From the NCBI GenBank assembly GCA_045611785.1, contig JAZKXV010000002.1:46862-110861 (forward strand): a DNA stretch of 64,000 bases. Direction: 5' to 3'. Under the pieces are notes generated by a model. That model saw only the letters and a program-made list of their open reading frames with translations, was not told the origin of the DNA and made no database searches. How positions within the stretch are numbered: position 1 is the first letter of the stretch; every line of letters begins with the position of its first letter. Positions 41,515 through 51,024 of the stretch are shown in pieces. Origin of the DNA: JAFTYO01 sp045611785. Its GTDB lineage: Bacteria > Pseudomonadota > Alphaproteobacteria > RF32 > CAG-239. The position numbers were made by a program, and so were the translations under genes.

Positions 41515-43758
41515 ATGAAAAAAATGATATTTATATGTTTCATGCTAGCTGCCACACCGGCTTATAGCATAACATGTGTAAAAGATTATGGTGGAGAAAA
41601 CAATTGTTTAACTTCCCAAGACACATCGGGCGATTGTGCCGCATTAGGATATTCTGCTTCAGTAGATGAAAGCTGTACAAAATCTTTAAAATGCCCATTT
41701 GATTCTAACTACACAATCTGCATTGAAGGTGCAAAAACAACCAACATAGACTGCGCAACTGTCGGTTTTACTAAAAGCGACAAATCTTCATGGTGTGCTC
41801 CTGATAAAATAATAAAATGCCCCTCAAACAGCGTATTAACCTTATGTGAAGATGTAAACCCTGAAATTTTAGATTGCGCTGAATTTGGTTTTACAGCTAC
41901 CGATAAAACTTCTTGGTGCCAAAACTTAGTTTATTGCCCTACTGATAGTAATTATACCTTATGCAAAAGCCTTAATGGACCGGGATGTGAAAACAAAGAA
42001 TGTGCAATTGGTGATGTTTTCTATGCTGATGGAACTTGTTGTCCAGTAGATAATTTTGATAAAAACAAAGTTCCTGTTGGTGTTGTTTATGCCTTATCTG
42101 CTACAGATGGTGGCATACCTTATGACACAGCAACAGCTGAAAAAACAAAATCTAAATATGGTAGAGTTATAAGTTTACAAAATTTAACCGTAGACAGCTC
42201 AACTTTGGCATTTAACCCCGAAAATCCTTTTGGAAACAGCTCTAAAACGTTAGCATTCGGTAGCTGGTCATCATTACTAAGTCCTTTCACAAGATATACT
42301 GCTGATACTTTATTAACTGCCTTCCAACAAAATTCAGACGAAATATATAACGGAAAGAACAATACTTATAATATGTCGCTTACGCTTCCTGCACTTAATT
42401 CGACAATTTGCACCGATAGCTCTAAACTAGGAACTAAAGATTATAATAAAAGCTGCACACCTTTAGCCGCAAATGCAACTCTTGCGTTCTACCCATTGGG
42501 AGTAAACAAGACAGATACTTTAGTTGGTGCCGGCAACTGGTATTTACCATCTGTAGGTGAATTATCTTTAGTTAGTGGTTTTGACGTTAGCCAAATGACT
42601 TCGGGTAGTGGTTCATCCGGTGTAACTAATACAACTATAGAAAAAATTAACACAACATTAAGTGGCCTAATTGAAAAAGGTGTTGCAGCTGAAACATTTT
42701 ATAATAAAAGTTATCTGTCTTCAAACTTATGTATCAGTTCTTCTATTAGCACGGTTTGTACCGTTGATCTTATAAGTTGGACTAAATCTAAAAGATACCT
42801 CGGTTATTATCAGTCACGCGAGGACCAGTATGCAAGAGCTAGCCTACAATTTCCATTAAAGCAAAAAAACAATGATGGTTGCATGTTAGGCGATGTTTTC
42901 TATTCTGATGGAACTTGTAGCAATGTTAATGACCTAGATACAAAGAAAAAGCCTGTCGGCGTTGTTTACGCTTTGTCTGCAACAAAAGGGGGCATACCTT
43001 ATCCAGCAGATCAGGCAAAATTCATGAGAGCAAATCATGGTCGAGTTATCAGCTTGAGAGACTTAACAACTGATAGCACCACATATTTATTTGATCCTGA
43101 AAATCCTTATGACAACAGCCATCCTTTGTTCTACTACTTTGGATTACAATATACTCCTCTTAATAATGCATATAAATATGCTTCACAAGACGCTATTGAA
43201 CAAGGGTTGAATAAAGAGCTTGCATTATACGATGGAAAAGAGGCCACGCTCGCAATATCTAAAACCAAATCAGCAGGAAAATATAGCCCTTGCAACGGTT
43301 CATATTCGACAACTTCTATCGAATATATTCAAAGTTGTACACCTCTTGTTGCTAATGCAGCACTAGCATTTTATCCACCTAATGTTTCTAAAACAGATCC
43401 AATCGTAGGCGCGGGAAATTGGTATATACCTGCTATTGGCGAATGGAGCTTAATGCGAGGTGTTGGTTATAATTCAACCAATGATAGATTTACACTTATA
43501 GACGAGATTAGGTATTTCATCGATAACAGTCTTTCTGTTCTTGCTACAAAAGGAGTAGATGCTAAACCTTTAAGTTCTAACTGGGGATCAAAAAATGAAT
43601 ACGGAATCATTCTAGATTTTTATTGGAGTTCTACCCCTTGGAGTTCAGACAGCCATTTATGGGCATATTACTTAAATGATAGATATTCCAATTATGGTTT
43701 TGATGCTAAATATCGTTCAGAAACAAACATGTTTGTCCGAACCAGTCTTGAGTTCTAA
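41515..43758 (+). CDS. exported cysteine-repeat protein with duplicated DUF1566/Lcl-like domain
   Basis: 747 residues from ATG 41515 (GGAG 6 nt upstream; the ATG at 41503 overlaps that ribosome site). Signal peptide ending AYS. Then three cysteine repeats of about 40 residues (about 40-150) with the pattern DCAxxGFTxxDKxSWC...CPxxSxxTLC. The rest is two copies of a domain of about 290 residues, each opening GDVFY(A/S)DGTC and PVGVVYALSA and carrying VGAGNWY(L/I)P(S/A)(V/I)GE, a pattern seen in DUF1566/Lcl C-terminal domains. Probably a surface or secreted adhesin-like protein. It is a single-gene unit with its own promoter and terminator. Confidence 0.85.
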   Translation: MKKMIFICFMLAATPAYSITCVKDYGGENNCLTSQDTSGDCAALGYSASVDESCTKSLKCPFDSNYTICIEGAKTTNIDCATVGFTKSDKSSWCAPDKIIKCPSNSVLTLCEDVNPEILDCAEFGFTATDKTSWCQNLVYCPTDSNYTLCKSLNGPGCENKECAIGDVFYADGTCCPVDNFDKNKVPVGVVYALSATDGGIPYDTATAEKTKSKYGRVISLQNLTVDSSTLAFNPENPFGNSSKTLAFGSWSSLLSPFTRYTADTLLTAFQQNSDEIYNGKNNTYNMSLTLPALNSTICTDSSKLGTKDYNKSCTPLAANATLAFYPLGVNKTDTLVGAGNWYLPSVGELSLVSGFDVSQMTSGSGSSGVTNTTIEKINTTLSGLIEKGVAAETFYNKSYLSSNLCISSSISTVCTVDLISWTKSKRYLGYYQSREDQYARASLQFPLKQKNNDGCMLGDVFYSDGTCSNVNDLDTKKKPVGVVYALSATKGGIPYPADQAKFMRANHGRVISLRDLTTDSTTYLFDPENPYDNSHPLFYYFGLQYTPLNNAYKYASQDAIEQGLNKELALYDGKEATLAISKTKSAGKYSPCNGSYSTTSIEYIQSCTPLVANAALAFYPPNVSKTDPIVGAGNWYIPAIGEWSLMRGVGYNSTNDRFTLIDEIRYFIDNSLSVLATKGVDAKPLSSNWGSKNEYGIILDFYWSSTPWSSDSHLWAYYLNDRYSNYGFDAKYRSETNMFVRTSLEF
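41632..41964 (+). repeat. three tandem cysteine-repeat modules
   Basis: In-frame modules of about 40 codons, each with conserved DCA, SWC or SCT, CP and LC or IC. Copies two and three are closest (FTxxDKxSWC). Confidence 0.8.
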
Positions 43759-43768
43759 TCCTTAAAAC

Positions 43769-43803
43769 AAAAAAGCTCCGTGAATTTATCGGAGCTTTTT
43801 TTG
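43769..43803 (+). terminator. intrinsic terminator after the repeat protein
   Basis: A 12-bp stem (43769-43780 with 43790-43801), 9-nt loop, T-run into TTGTTT. Confidence 0.92.
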
Positions 43804-43906
43804 TTTGCGCGCTTTTCCATTCTCTGTGCTTATACGTTCAAGCCCATAACTTACATTTAGTTATAGCTTTTAGTTTAAAGACAGCTATTTGGGTAAATTT
43901 TAATAT

Positions 43907-44395
43907 CTATTGTAAAACGCCACTTAACGGGAACAAAGCTTGTTGAGGTGATATGTGTTGTGTTATCACAGCATTAAACACCGGATACATATGTTCACAC
44001 TCATTAACGGCAATCTCAATTATCTGATTAAGTTTTTCTTCAAAGTTGTCCTCTTGCGATTGCAAAATAACCGAATGCTTGAAAATTGGCATCTTGTGTT
44101 CACTCCAATATGAAAAATGGCCTAACCACAAATTTTCATTAACCATCGCCAAAAGTTCAAACACTTTACTCAAATCACAAATATCAACATTTATGTTCAT
44201 CAAACAAGAAAAGTGTAAACATTTAAGGTGTTCTTCCCAAGCAAAAAACAACAACATATTGTTCCACTTGCCCTCAATTTCAACTACAACCTCGTTTGAA
44301 TTTCTGCGCTCAAAATCAGCTGATTTTCTGCTAAAAATCAACTCTAACGAATCTATCGGATTATAATATGTTTCAAAATTTTGAGCTGGCAACAT
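43907..44395 (-). CDS. YbjN-domain protein
   Basis: 162 residues, cytoplasmic. The layout fits the alphaproteobacterial YbjN family (chaperone-like fold related to type III secretion chaperones): a PIDSLELIF start, VEIEGKW strand, NENLWLGHFSYW and a C-terminal QQALFPLSGVLQ. Function in the family is not defined. AGGTG before the ATG. It is alone between the repeat protein and lgt. Confidence 0.8.
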   Translation of the reverse strand: MLPAQNFETYYNPIDSLELIFSRKSADFERRNSNEVVVEIEGKWNNMLLFFAWEEHLKCLHFSCLMNINVDICDLSKVFELLAMVNENLWLGHFSYWSEHKMPIFKHSVILQSQEDNFEEKLNQIIEIAVNECEHMYPVFNAVITQHISPQQALFPLSGVLQ

Positions 44396-44643
44396 ACTCT
44401 AACACCTAAATTAAAAAAACTAACTGTTGTTACAATAGCCTTGTCGAGTCGTTTTTAACAATATTGTTTAAAAAGTTTTCCACTAAATATATTTTTTCTT
44501 CTTTAAAATATTTTTTTAACAATGAAAAAACAACAACTTACAAAAAACAAAAAAAATATTTTATTTTATATGTGGATTATATTATTTTTTTAATATAGTT
44601 TTAAGCAATTAATACAACCAACGTTTTTAAAGGTAGTTTTTTT

Positions 44644-45447
44644 ATGACAGGAATTGCTTATCCGGACATTTCTCCCATTATATTTTCTATCGGCCCATTG
44701 GTCATCAGATGGTACTCTATGGCTTACCTTTTTGGCATATTATCTGCATGGTTCTTAACCGCCAGAAACATAAAAAAATATAATTTACCCATCACAAAAG
44801 AACATTTAGAAGACCTCGTGTTTTATGTAACACTTGGCATAATATTGGGTGGCAGGTTCGGTTATGTTCTATTTTACGGAACAGATCTTTTCATCAAAAA
44901 CCCTCTGGAAATTTTTGCAATTTGGCATGGCGGAATGTCTTTCCATGGAGGCATTTTAGGTGTAATTATTGCAACATATTTATGTTCAAGGAAAATTAAA
45001 TATCCATTTTTAGGCTTAACCGACTTAATTTCATTATATGTACCTATCGGAATTTTTTGCGGCCGATTAGCAAACTTTGCCAATGATGAACTTTGGGGAC
45101 GAGTTGCTAATGTGCCATGGGCTATAAGATTTCCAAGCGGAGGATATTTACCTCGACATCCATCACAATTATATGAAGCTTGCACCGAAGGAATTTTAAT
45201 TTTTATAGGGCTTAATGTATTGTGGCAAATTCCTCAAGTGCGCCAAAATAAAGGCTTTATATCAGGTGCATTCTTATCTTTATACGGAATGTTTAGAATT
45301 ATAATGGAGCAGTTCAGAGAACCTGATGCTCAATTAGGCTTTATATTTGATAAGATAACCATGGGACAAATATTGTCGTTGCCGTTTATCTTATTAGGCA
45401 GTTTCTTAATTTTTAGAGCCTCCTATAAAAAAGCTCCCAAAGCCTAA
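44644..45447 (+). CDS. lgt: prolipoprotein diacylglyceryl transferase
   Basis: Attaches diacylglycerol to the lipobox cysteine of prelipoproteins in the inner membrane. Seven membrane segments, the HGGMSFHGG motif, the Lgt signature GRLANFANDELWGR and RHPSQLYEA. 267 residues. Substrates in this window include BamB, the 109-aa and the 245-aa lipoproteins. Its stop overlaps the convergent GGDEF-like gene by 4 bp. The 248-bp region upstream is very AT-rich and holds no gene. Confidence 0.97.
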   Translation: MTGIAYPDISPIIFSIGPLVIRWYSMAYLFGILSAWFLTARNIKKYNLPITKEHLEDLVFYVTLGIILGGRFGYVLFYGTDLFIKNPLEIFAIWHGGMSFHGGILGVIIATYLCSRKIKYPFLGLTDLISLYVPIGIFCGRLANFANDELWGRVANVPWAIRFPSGGYLPRHPSQLYEACTEGILIFIGLNVLWQIPQVRQNKGFISGAFLSLYGMFRIIMEQFREPDAQLGFIFDKITMGQILSLPFILLGSFLIFRASYKKAPKA

Positions 45448-46598
45448 GCCATAGACGTAACGTTTTGTGTAAATTTATAAGTTTTTTGAAATGCTTCTCT
45501 TGCTCTAAGCAAAACAGCATCGGCATCAGCATCGCTACGTTTCTTTTCTGAAACACCGGAAGAAATTGTCATTCGTACAGATTGTTTTGAATTGATTACA
45601 AATTCTGATGAAGCAATAGAACGACGAATGTTTTCTAAATATTCAAAGCTTTTCTTTTTATCCTCGTTATAAAAAATTAAAACAAACTCATCTTCATTAT
45701 AACGATATATTTCTGCTCCCATAGACGATTCTTTAACTTTGCCTATCAACATTTTCAAAAGTAAATTTAATTGTCTTCTACCAAAAACTTTTAACAATTT
45801 TGCATAATCATCTATACAAATAACACCTAAACTATACTTTAGAGGAAACTCTTTAGATTGTCTTAAATACGTATTTATACCATATACACCTGTAACAGTA
45901 TCTCTAAAATATGCATATACTACAGTATATATCATGCTAACCAAAACAATTAAAAGCGAAAAACTATAATATATACTAACTGCAAAAACAGAATCATAGT
46001 TTATAAGACTCAGCCCCAAACTTAAATAAACAAAAAACAGACCATATTGCTTCATGCTTGGGAAAATGCTTATATAAACCATATAAGCAAGTATACTCAC
46101 ACCCCAAACACATAAAATTGCAAATTTAACTAGCATACTGAATTCTGATATGCCTAACAATGTTTTATTCTCTATAATCATTGCTTCAATCAGAATTATA
46201 CATAGAAAATAAAAATCATATTGCTTCGGTAGCTTGAAAAAATCAGACATAAGGTATAAAAGCCAATTAAACGGAATAAGCATACTCAAAAAGCAATAAT
46301 CAACATTAAAAAAATCTATCCCATTATACTTTTTTAACACATTCATTAAAGTGTAGGAAAAAAACACAAACAAAACCAACACGCTTTCTTTGCTGTTTTT
46401 TATAAAATAAAACAACAATGCCAAACACATTAAAATGGCATAAAATGAGAGATGAAAAATATATGGCTCATTGGTATATGAAGAGCCTTTCTCACAATAG
46501 AAAAAAATACCGGAGGCAAACAACAATGTCGGCACACACAGGTCTACGCTGATAGAAAACACTTTTTTTGCCCACTGTAAAATCAATTTAACCCCCAT
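45444..46598 (-). CDS. membrane protein with degenerate GGDEF domain
   Basis: 384 residues: about nine membrane segments in the first 220, then a GGDEF-type domain (about 225-378). DTVTGVYGINTYL matches the usual DxLTGLxN opening. The active-site loop reads Asn301-Glu-Asp-Glu-Phe305 instead of GGDEF, losing both glycines that hold GTP. It is therefore probably not an active diguanylate cyclase and may sense or bind nucleotide, or act as a scaffold. No EAL or PilZ gene is near. Ribosome site before ATG 46598 is weak; a TTG four codons in follows GGGGG. Confidence 0.85.
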   Translation of the reverse strand: MGVKLILQWAKKVFSISVDLCVPTLLFASGIFFYCEKGSSYTNEPYIFHLSFYAILMCLALLFYFIKNSKESVLVLFVFFSYTLMNVLKKYNGIDFFNVDYCFLSMLIPFNWLLYLMSDFFKLPKQYDFYFLCIILIEAMIIENKTLLGISEFSMLVKFAILCVWGVSILAYMVYISIFPSMKQYGLFFVYLSLGLSLINYDSVFAVSIYYSFSLLIVLVSMIYTVVYAYFRDTVTGVYGINTYLRQSKEFPLKYSLGVICIDDYAKLLKVFGRRQLNLLLKMLIGKVKESSMGAEIYRYNEDEFVLIFYNEDKKKSFEYLENIRRSIASSEFVINSKQSVRMTISSGVSEKKRSDADADAVLLRAREAFQKTYKFTQNVTSMA

Positions 46599-46634
46599 TA
46601 ATTAAAACATAGAAGTATTATAATTTATGATAGT

Positions 46635-47717
46635 TTAAATTTTATTTACACATTTTAAAATTGAGCTGTCTCCATATGAATAAAATCTATATTTATTATC
46701 CATTGCGTGTTGATATGCTTTTTTCATACGCTCTGTTCCGGCAATGGCACATATAAGCATAAATAATGTAGATTTTGGTAAATGGAAGTTAGTAATAATC
46801 ATATCAATTATTTTAAACTTATATCCCGGAGTTAAAAAGATATCTGTTTCACCTACAAAAGGTTTTAAAATACCATTTTCATCAGCTGCACTTTCAAGCA
46901 ATCTGACAGATGTGGTTCCGACGGCAATAATTCTGTTTCCATTTTTCTTTGCATTGTTTATTACATCAACCGTATCTTGCGTTATTATACCATATTCAGC
47001 ATGCATTTTATGATTGTCGGTATCATCGGTTTTAACCGGCAAAAATGTTCCGGCACCAACATGTAATGTCAAAAAAACTCTTTTAACACCTTTTTTATCT
47101 AACTTATTTAATACGTCTTGCGTAAAATGCAAACCGGCTGTGGGTGCAGCAACTGCCCCTTCGTTTTTAGCATATACGGTTTGATAGTTTTCTTTATCAT
47201 TATATCTGTTCCAAAGATCACCTCCGGGTTTATCTCTTTTAATGTATGGAGGTAAAGGCATTGATCCGTATTTTTGCAACATAAGTGAAAGTTCTTCAGG
47301 TAAACACAAAAATTTTAGCAAAACACCGTCTTGATCATCTTTTTTAATAATTTGTGCTTTAAAATCAGATTTTTCAGCCAAAATTTCATCTGTATAAAAG
47401 GAAATGATATCATCAGGTTTTAATCTTTTCGCATTTTTAATGAAAGCCCACCAAGTCATACCATCTAACGGATGATATAAAGTAACTTCAACCAAAGCCT
47501 GTCCTCTTTGTGCATATAGGCGAGCCGGTATAACTTTTGTATCATTAAAAACTAAAACGTCATCTTGTTCCAAGATATCCGGCAAATCATAAAAATGCTT
47601 ATCTTGTATGCTTGTTTCATCAGACAAATCAAGCAATTTAGAACTATCACGCGGAGAAACCGGTTCTTTGGCAATTAAATCTTTATCCAAATCAAAATCA
47701 AAAATATCTACTTGCAT
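46635..47717 (-). CDS. queA: S-adenosylmethionine:tRNA ribosyltransferase-isomerase
   Basis: Makes epoxyqueuosine in tRNA. QueA signatures: DFDLDKDLIAKEP start, DSSKLL, VFNDTKVIPARL, GAVAAPTAGLHFT and HVGAGTFLPV. 360 residues. tgt, often next to it, is not in this window. It is transcribed away from the 1022-aa gene. Confidence 0.97.
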   Translation of the reverse strand: MQVDIFDFDLDKDLIAKEPVSPRDSSKLLDLSDETSIQDKHFYDLPDILEQDDVLVFNDTKVIPARLYAQRGQALVEVTLYHPLDGMTWWAFIKNAKRLKPDDIISFYTDEILAEKSDFKAQIIKKDDQDGVLLKFLCLPEELSLMLQKYGSMPLPPYIKRDKPGGDLWNRYNDKENYQTVYAKNEGAVAAPTAGLHFTQDVLNKLDKKGVKRVFLTLHVGAGTFLPVKTDDTDNHKMHAEYGIITQDTVDVINNAKKNGNRIIAVGTTSVRLLESAADENGILKPFVGETDIFLTPGYKFKIIDMIITNFHLPKSTLFMLICAIAGTERMKKAYQHAMDNKYRFYSYGDSSILKCVNKI

Positions 47718-47844
47718 TATACACCTTATAAAAATGCTTTACATTTAGGTGTTTATAGTATATGATAAGATACAAAGCAAGCAAATTTTTAATAAATAAG
47801 TTTTTATTATAGGTCAATTACACTAACATTTTAATATATTGCAC

Positions 47845-47889
47845 AAAAAGCTCTTTTGACTAAAAAAGCGTTGAAAAGAGGGCTTTTTT
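47845..47889. terminator. hairpin with T-run overlapping the promoter of the 1022-aa gene
   Basis: AAAAAGCTCTTTT (47845-47857) pairs with AAAAGAGGGCTTTTTT (47874-47889) with one bulged G. No plus-strand gene precedes it. The right arm overlaps the -35/spacer of the promoter at 47871-47899, so it may be a cruciform or regulator site rather than a terminator. Confidence 0.5.
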
Positions 47890-47899
47890 AGTGTATAGT
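47871..47899 (+). promoter_or_regulatory. promoter of the 1022-aa gene
   Basis: TTGAAA at 47871-47876, 17-nt spacer, TATAGT at 47894-47899. Leader about 30 nt. AGGAGA lies before the ATG at 47938. Confidence 0.72.
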
Positions 47900-47937
47900 G
47901 CCCAAATAAAATACTTAAATCATAGGAGAGCATAAAA

Positions 47938-50900
47938 ATGGCGTCTAAAGAAAAAAAACGAATGACTTTTGAAACCGCATTAGATTTATTAAAAGGGGAT
48001 GTATTAAACTGTCCTCAAGCAGATCTTGATGAGGCAATGCTTATTGTTCAAGAAAAAGACCCAGAAAATCATATATTAAAAGCTGCGCAAAATAAAATTG
48101 GAACATATCTTAATGAAAACAACTTGAGAGAAAACAACCCTCAAGTGTATCTCTACAATATAAGTAACATGGAAAATGTTCTTAGAAACTATAATTATCA
48201 AGATTTTATTAATCAAAATAAAGATATCAAAAATTATGTTTCTTCTATTGACTTGTTTGAAAAAGAAAATGATACCGCTAAAAAATTAGACCCAAAACGT
48301 AAACAAGAATATATGGCTTTGTTATACGAAGCAGCCGTTTTAAAAGCTCAAGCTTCATTAGCCGGCAACGCTGAATTTACTAAAAAATCTGTTGCCGAAC
48401 AAGAAGAGCTTATTAAAGAAGAAATTAAAAATGTTTTCTTTGCCGATTTTGCAAGAGTAGCCATTTCTCCTTATATTAAATCTCCTACAAAAAAAGAAGA
48501 AAAACTCGGAACAAAAGAAAACAGACAGTACATTGTAAAACAAGTACAAAATGCTGCCAATGCATTTAAAAACATCATAACCGGAAAAAAACATATATCT
48601 GTAGAAACAGATTATGTGTTAGCTTCTTATGCTGATTCTACTTCTCAAATTGAAACTTACATCAAAACAATTAAAGAAAAAGCAAAAAAAGCTGAAAAAT
48701 CCGTACGTGACAGATTTAATAAAGTTGCTCAATTCTTCCAAGAAAAGAAAAACAAAATTGAAAAAACAGCAAACTTCATTTCTAACAATAAATATGAAAT
48801 TTGGAAGAACATCAAAGGCAGTTTCAAAGACAACAAAATTAAACTTATCGGAAACATCAGTGCTGCAACTGCATTTGGTATTGTAACAGCAGGTATTGCT
48901 GCCGGAACCATAGGCGCTCCATTAACCGCTGCAGTAGGAGCATATGCGGCATATCATGCTGCCGGTTCTTGGGTATATCCAATCATTGCCGAAATGCGTA
49001 AAATTAATCGTCAAAGACGTGAAAAAGGTATTGCTCCGTTAAAGTTCAAAGACCAATTAAAACAAGCTTGGAAAAATAAAACATCTAAGGATGAACAAAA
49101 AAATTCTTATAAAGCGCGTAATACATACATTGTAAACGGTGTTGTAAACACAGGTTTAGCAGCAGTAGGATTCGGTTTCTTGAAAAACGGATTAGAAGCT
49201 ATTGATAATGCAAAAATGATTACAGACGGCATACAAGAAGGCGTTGAAGCAACCCAAAATGTTTCGGCAATAAATATTGATATTGCAAACAGTATTGCCG
49301 AAACTAAACATGCCGTAAGCATGGGTAGAATTGCAATTCCACTTGCCGGACAGCTTTCAGATGCTGCAGTAACCTATGCAATTTCTGCTGCTGATCCTGA
49401 CAACAAAGAAAAGGCTGAAGAGGCAAAACAAACAGCAGTTGCTGCTCTTGTTGGTGTAGGCTTTAGTGCATTAGCACAAGGTTTCAGCTATGGTATTCAA
49501 AGTGTTGTTGATACAAACGAAGCTAGCGAAATAGCGCAAACTGCAGCTCAAGATATGGATATAACACCCGCTGCAACTTCTGCTCAAGAAACTTTAGTTG
49601 CTCAAGAAACTGTAACCACAACATCTTTCTTTGGTAAAGTAAAAAATTTATTTACATTCGGCTCTAAGGAACCCGTCGAATATTCAATTGATAATTATCC
49701 GGAACAACCGGATTCTATCGTTGAAGCCGATGGCTATATTGCTGCTAACAGCAGTGATGCTGACACATCAGGAATATCAAGTTTTCCTGACACCTACAAT
49801 AGTGAAATGGGTATCACTAAAGCAGAATATAACATTTTAGTTAAAACAACTGAGGGTACATTAAAGTCTGCCACAGGTGAGGAAATTACTTTAGACAGAG
49901 CTTATATGAACTTATCAGATGAAACCATGGCTCACTTCCCGAATCAAACCAGAGAAGAAGTGTTATATAAATTTAACCGCTTATATGCATTTATGCGTAA
50001 AGCATACCAAGTTGACAGCAACATATTAAGAGAAACTCCTTCAGGTATTCAATATTTAGAAGAGCGCTTCACTAATATGAACTTAAATTTAGACGAATCT
50101 AAAATGAACACTTTAGTATCATTTGCTCAAAGCAATACTTATGCTGATTCAAGCGAAATAAGAGAAGGTTTGAAAGATATTCTTCCTGAAGGAACAAGTG
50201 AGAAAGTAACATCTGCAATAGTTACAACAATCCATAGCAATCAGCGTTTTTATCAACATGCTGAAGAAATGGAAAGCTTAATCAAACTATTAGGATGCGG
50301 AGAACAAATAAACGCTCAACAAGCTGTTAAAATAAATGCTTTATTCGAACAAACAGACCAAATCTTAAGTACCGGTAAAGCTAACACAGTGTTTACAGGC
50401 TTAAATTTAAGCAAAGGTTGCTTAGATGATGACGGTGAATGGAGACGCGTTGTTGTTTCTAACGATGAACCTCCTGCTGTTGTAACACCTAAAGAAGAAC
50501 CGGTTATTGTTGTAGAACCAAAAGAAAAACCGATTGAGCCTGTAGTACCGACAGTTAAATCTACTCCTACGCCTCAACCTTCTGTGGTTCCTGATACTAT
50601 GCCTGAACCAAAAGTAGTACCAGAACCTGTAGCAAATCCTCAACAAGTTACTGAAGAGATTATTGTTACAAAATCAGTATCTTCAAATGTACATGGTATT
50701 AGCAACTCTGAATTTGCTGATAAGAGCAAAATTATTGAGGGCACTGCAGCAAGTCATTGGGAAGAAAGAGCTAACGACAGCGGTATTGAAACCGTAATTG
50801 TAAAACAAACCAATTCTACCGATTCGATACCTCCGGTTGCTCCAGTGAGTGAAAATCCGGTTACAACCGGCGACAACGATTCTATTGTTGTTACAAAATC

Positions 50901-51006
50901 GTCTTCTTCAAATCTGCATGGTCTCTCCAGTGCAGAACATGCAGATCAAAGCAAGGTTATCCAAGGAGCTCGAGAAAAACAATGGATAAAAAGATCATCC
51001 AGATAA
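47938..51006 (+). CDS. uncharacterised 1022-aa protein with central hydrophobic region and C-terminal repeats
   Basis: I do not recognise this protein. There is no signal peptide. Residues 1-300 are charged and helical, ending in a Lys-rich coiled-coil-like part (about 240-290). A glycine/alanine-rich hydrophobic stretch at 304-340 looks like a membrane hairpin; two weaker ones lie near 400-425 and 495-515. Residues about 640-830 look like an ordered helical domain with few special residues. A Pro/Val/Glu-rich linker (about 845-905) precedes two copies of a 41-residue repeat (906-946 and 982-1022) with I(I/V)VTKSxSSNxHG(I/L)S and ADxSKxIxG. The last eight residues are basic. Strong promoter and terminator make it a single-gene unit. 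It could be a membrane-inserting surface or effector-like protein; that is speculation. Confidence 0.85.
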   Translation: MASKEKKRMTFETALDLLKGDVLNCPQADLDEAMLIVQEKDPENHILKAAQNKIGTYLNENNLRENNPQVYLYNISNMENVLRNYNYQDFINQNKDIKNYVSSIDLFEKENDTAKKLDPKRKQEYMALLYEAAVLKAQASLAGNAEFTKKSVAEQEELIKEEIKNVFFADFARVAISPYIKSPTKKEEKLGTKENRQYIVKQVQNAANAFKNIITGKKHISVETDYVLASYADSTSQIETYIKTIKEKAKKAEKSVRDRFNKVAQFFQEKKNKIEKTANFISNNKYEIWKNIKGSFKDNKIKLIGNISAATAFGIVTAGIAAGTIGAPLTAAVGAYAAYHAAGSWVYPIIAEMRKINRQRREKGIAPLKFKDQLKQAWKNKTSKDEQKNSYKARNTYIVNGVVNTGLAAVGFGFLKNGLEAIDNAKMITDGIQEGVEATQNVSAINIDIANSIAETKHAVSMGRIAIPLAGQLSDAAVTYAISAADPDNKEKAEEAKQTAVAALVGVGFSALAQGFSYGIQSVVDTNEASEIAQTAAQDMDITPAATSAQETLVAQETVTTTSFFGKVKNLFTFGSKEPVEYSIDNYPEQPDSIVEADGYIAANSSDADTSGISSFPDTYNSEMGITKAEYNILVKTTEGTLKSATGEEITLDRAYMNLSDETMAHFPNQTREEVLYKFNRLYAFMRKAYQVDSNILRETPSGIQYLEERFTNMNLNLDESKMNTLVSFAQSNTYADSSEIREGLKDILPEGTSEKVTSAIVTTIHSNQRFYQHAEEMESLIKLLGCGEQINAQQAVKINALFEQTDQILSTGKANTVFTGLNLSKGCLDDDGEWRRVVVSNDEPPAVVTPKEEPVIVVEPKEKPIEPVVPTVKSTPTPQPSVVPDTMPEPKVVPEPVANPQQVTEEIIVTKSVSSNVHGISNSEFADKSKIIEGTAASHWEERANDSGIETVIVKQTNSTDSIPPVAPVSENPVTTGDNDSIVVTKSSSSNLHGLSSAEHADQSKVIQGAREKQWIKRSSR
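50653..50775 (+). repeat. first copy of the C-terminal 41-residue repeat
   Basis: Codes for residues 906-946; about half of positions match the second copy at 50881-51003. Confidence 0.85.
50881..51003 (+). repeat. second copy of the C-terminal 41-residue repeat
   Basis: Codes for residues 982-1022 at the very end of the protein; shares VTKSxSSNxHG and ADxSKxIxG with the copy at 50653-50775. Confidence 0.85.
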
Positions 51007-51024
51007 AATTTATTTTATGTTTGA

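Noticed and set aside
44396..44643. Very AT-rich region before lgt considered as an origin or attachment site
   Set aside because: No DnaA-box cluster, direct repeats or flanking replication genes could be seen; it is ordinary AT-rich upstream DNA.
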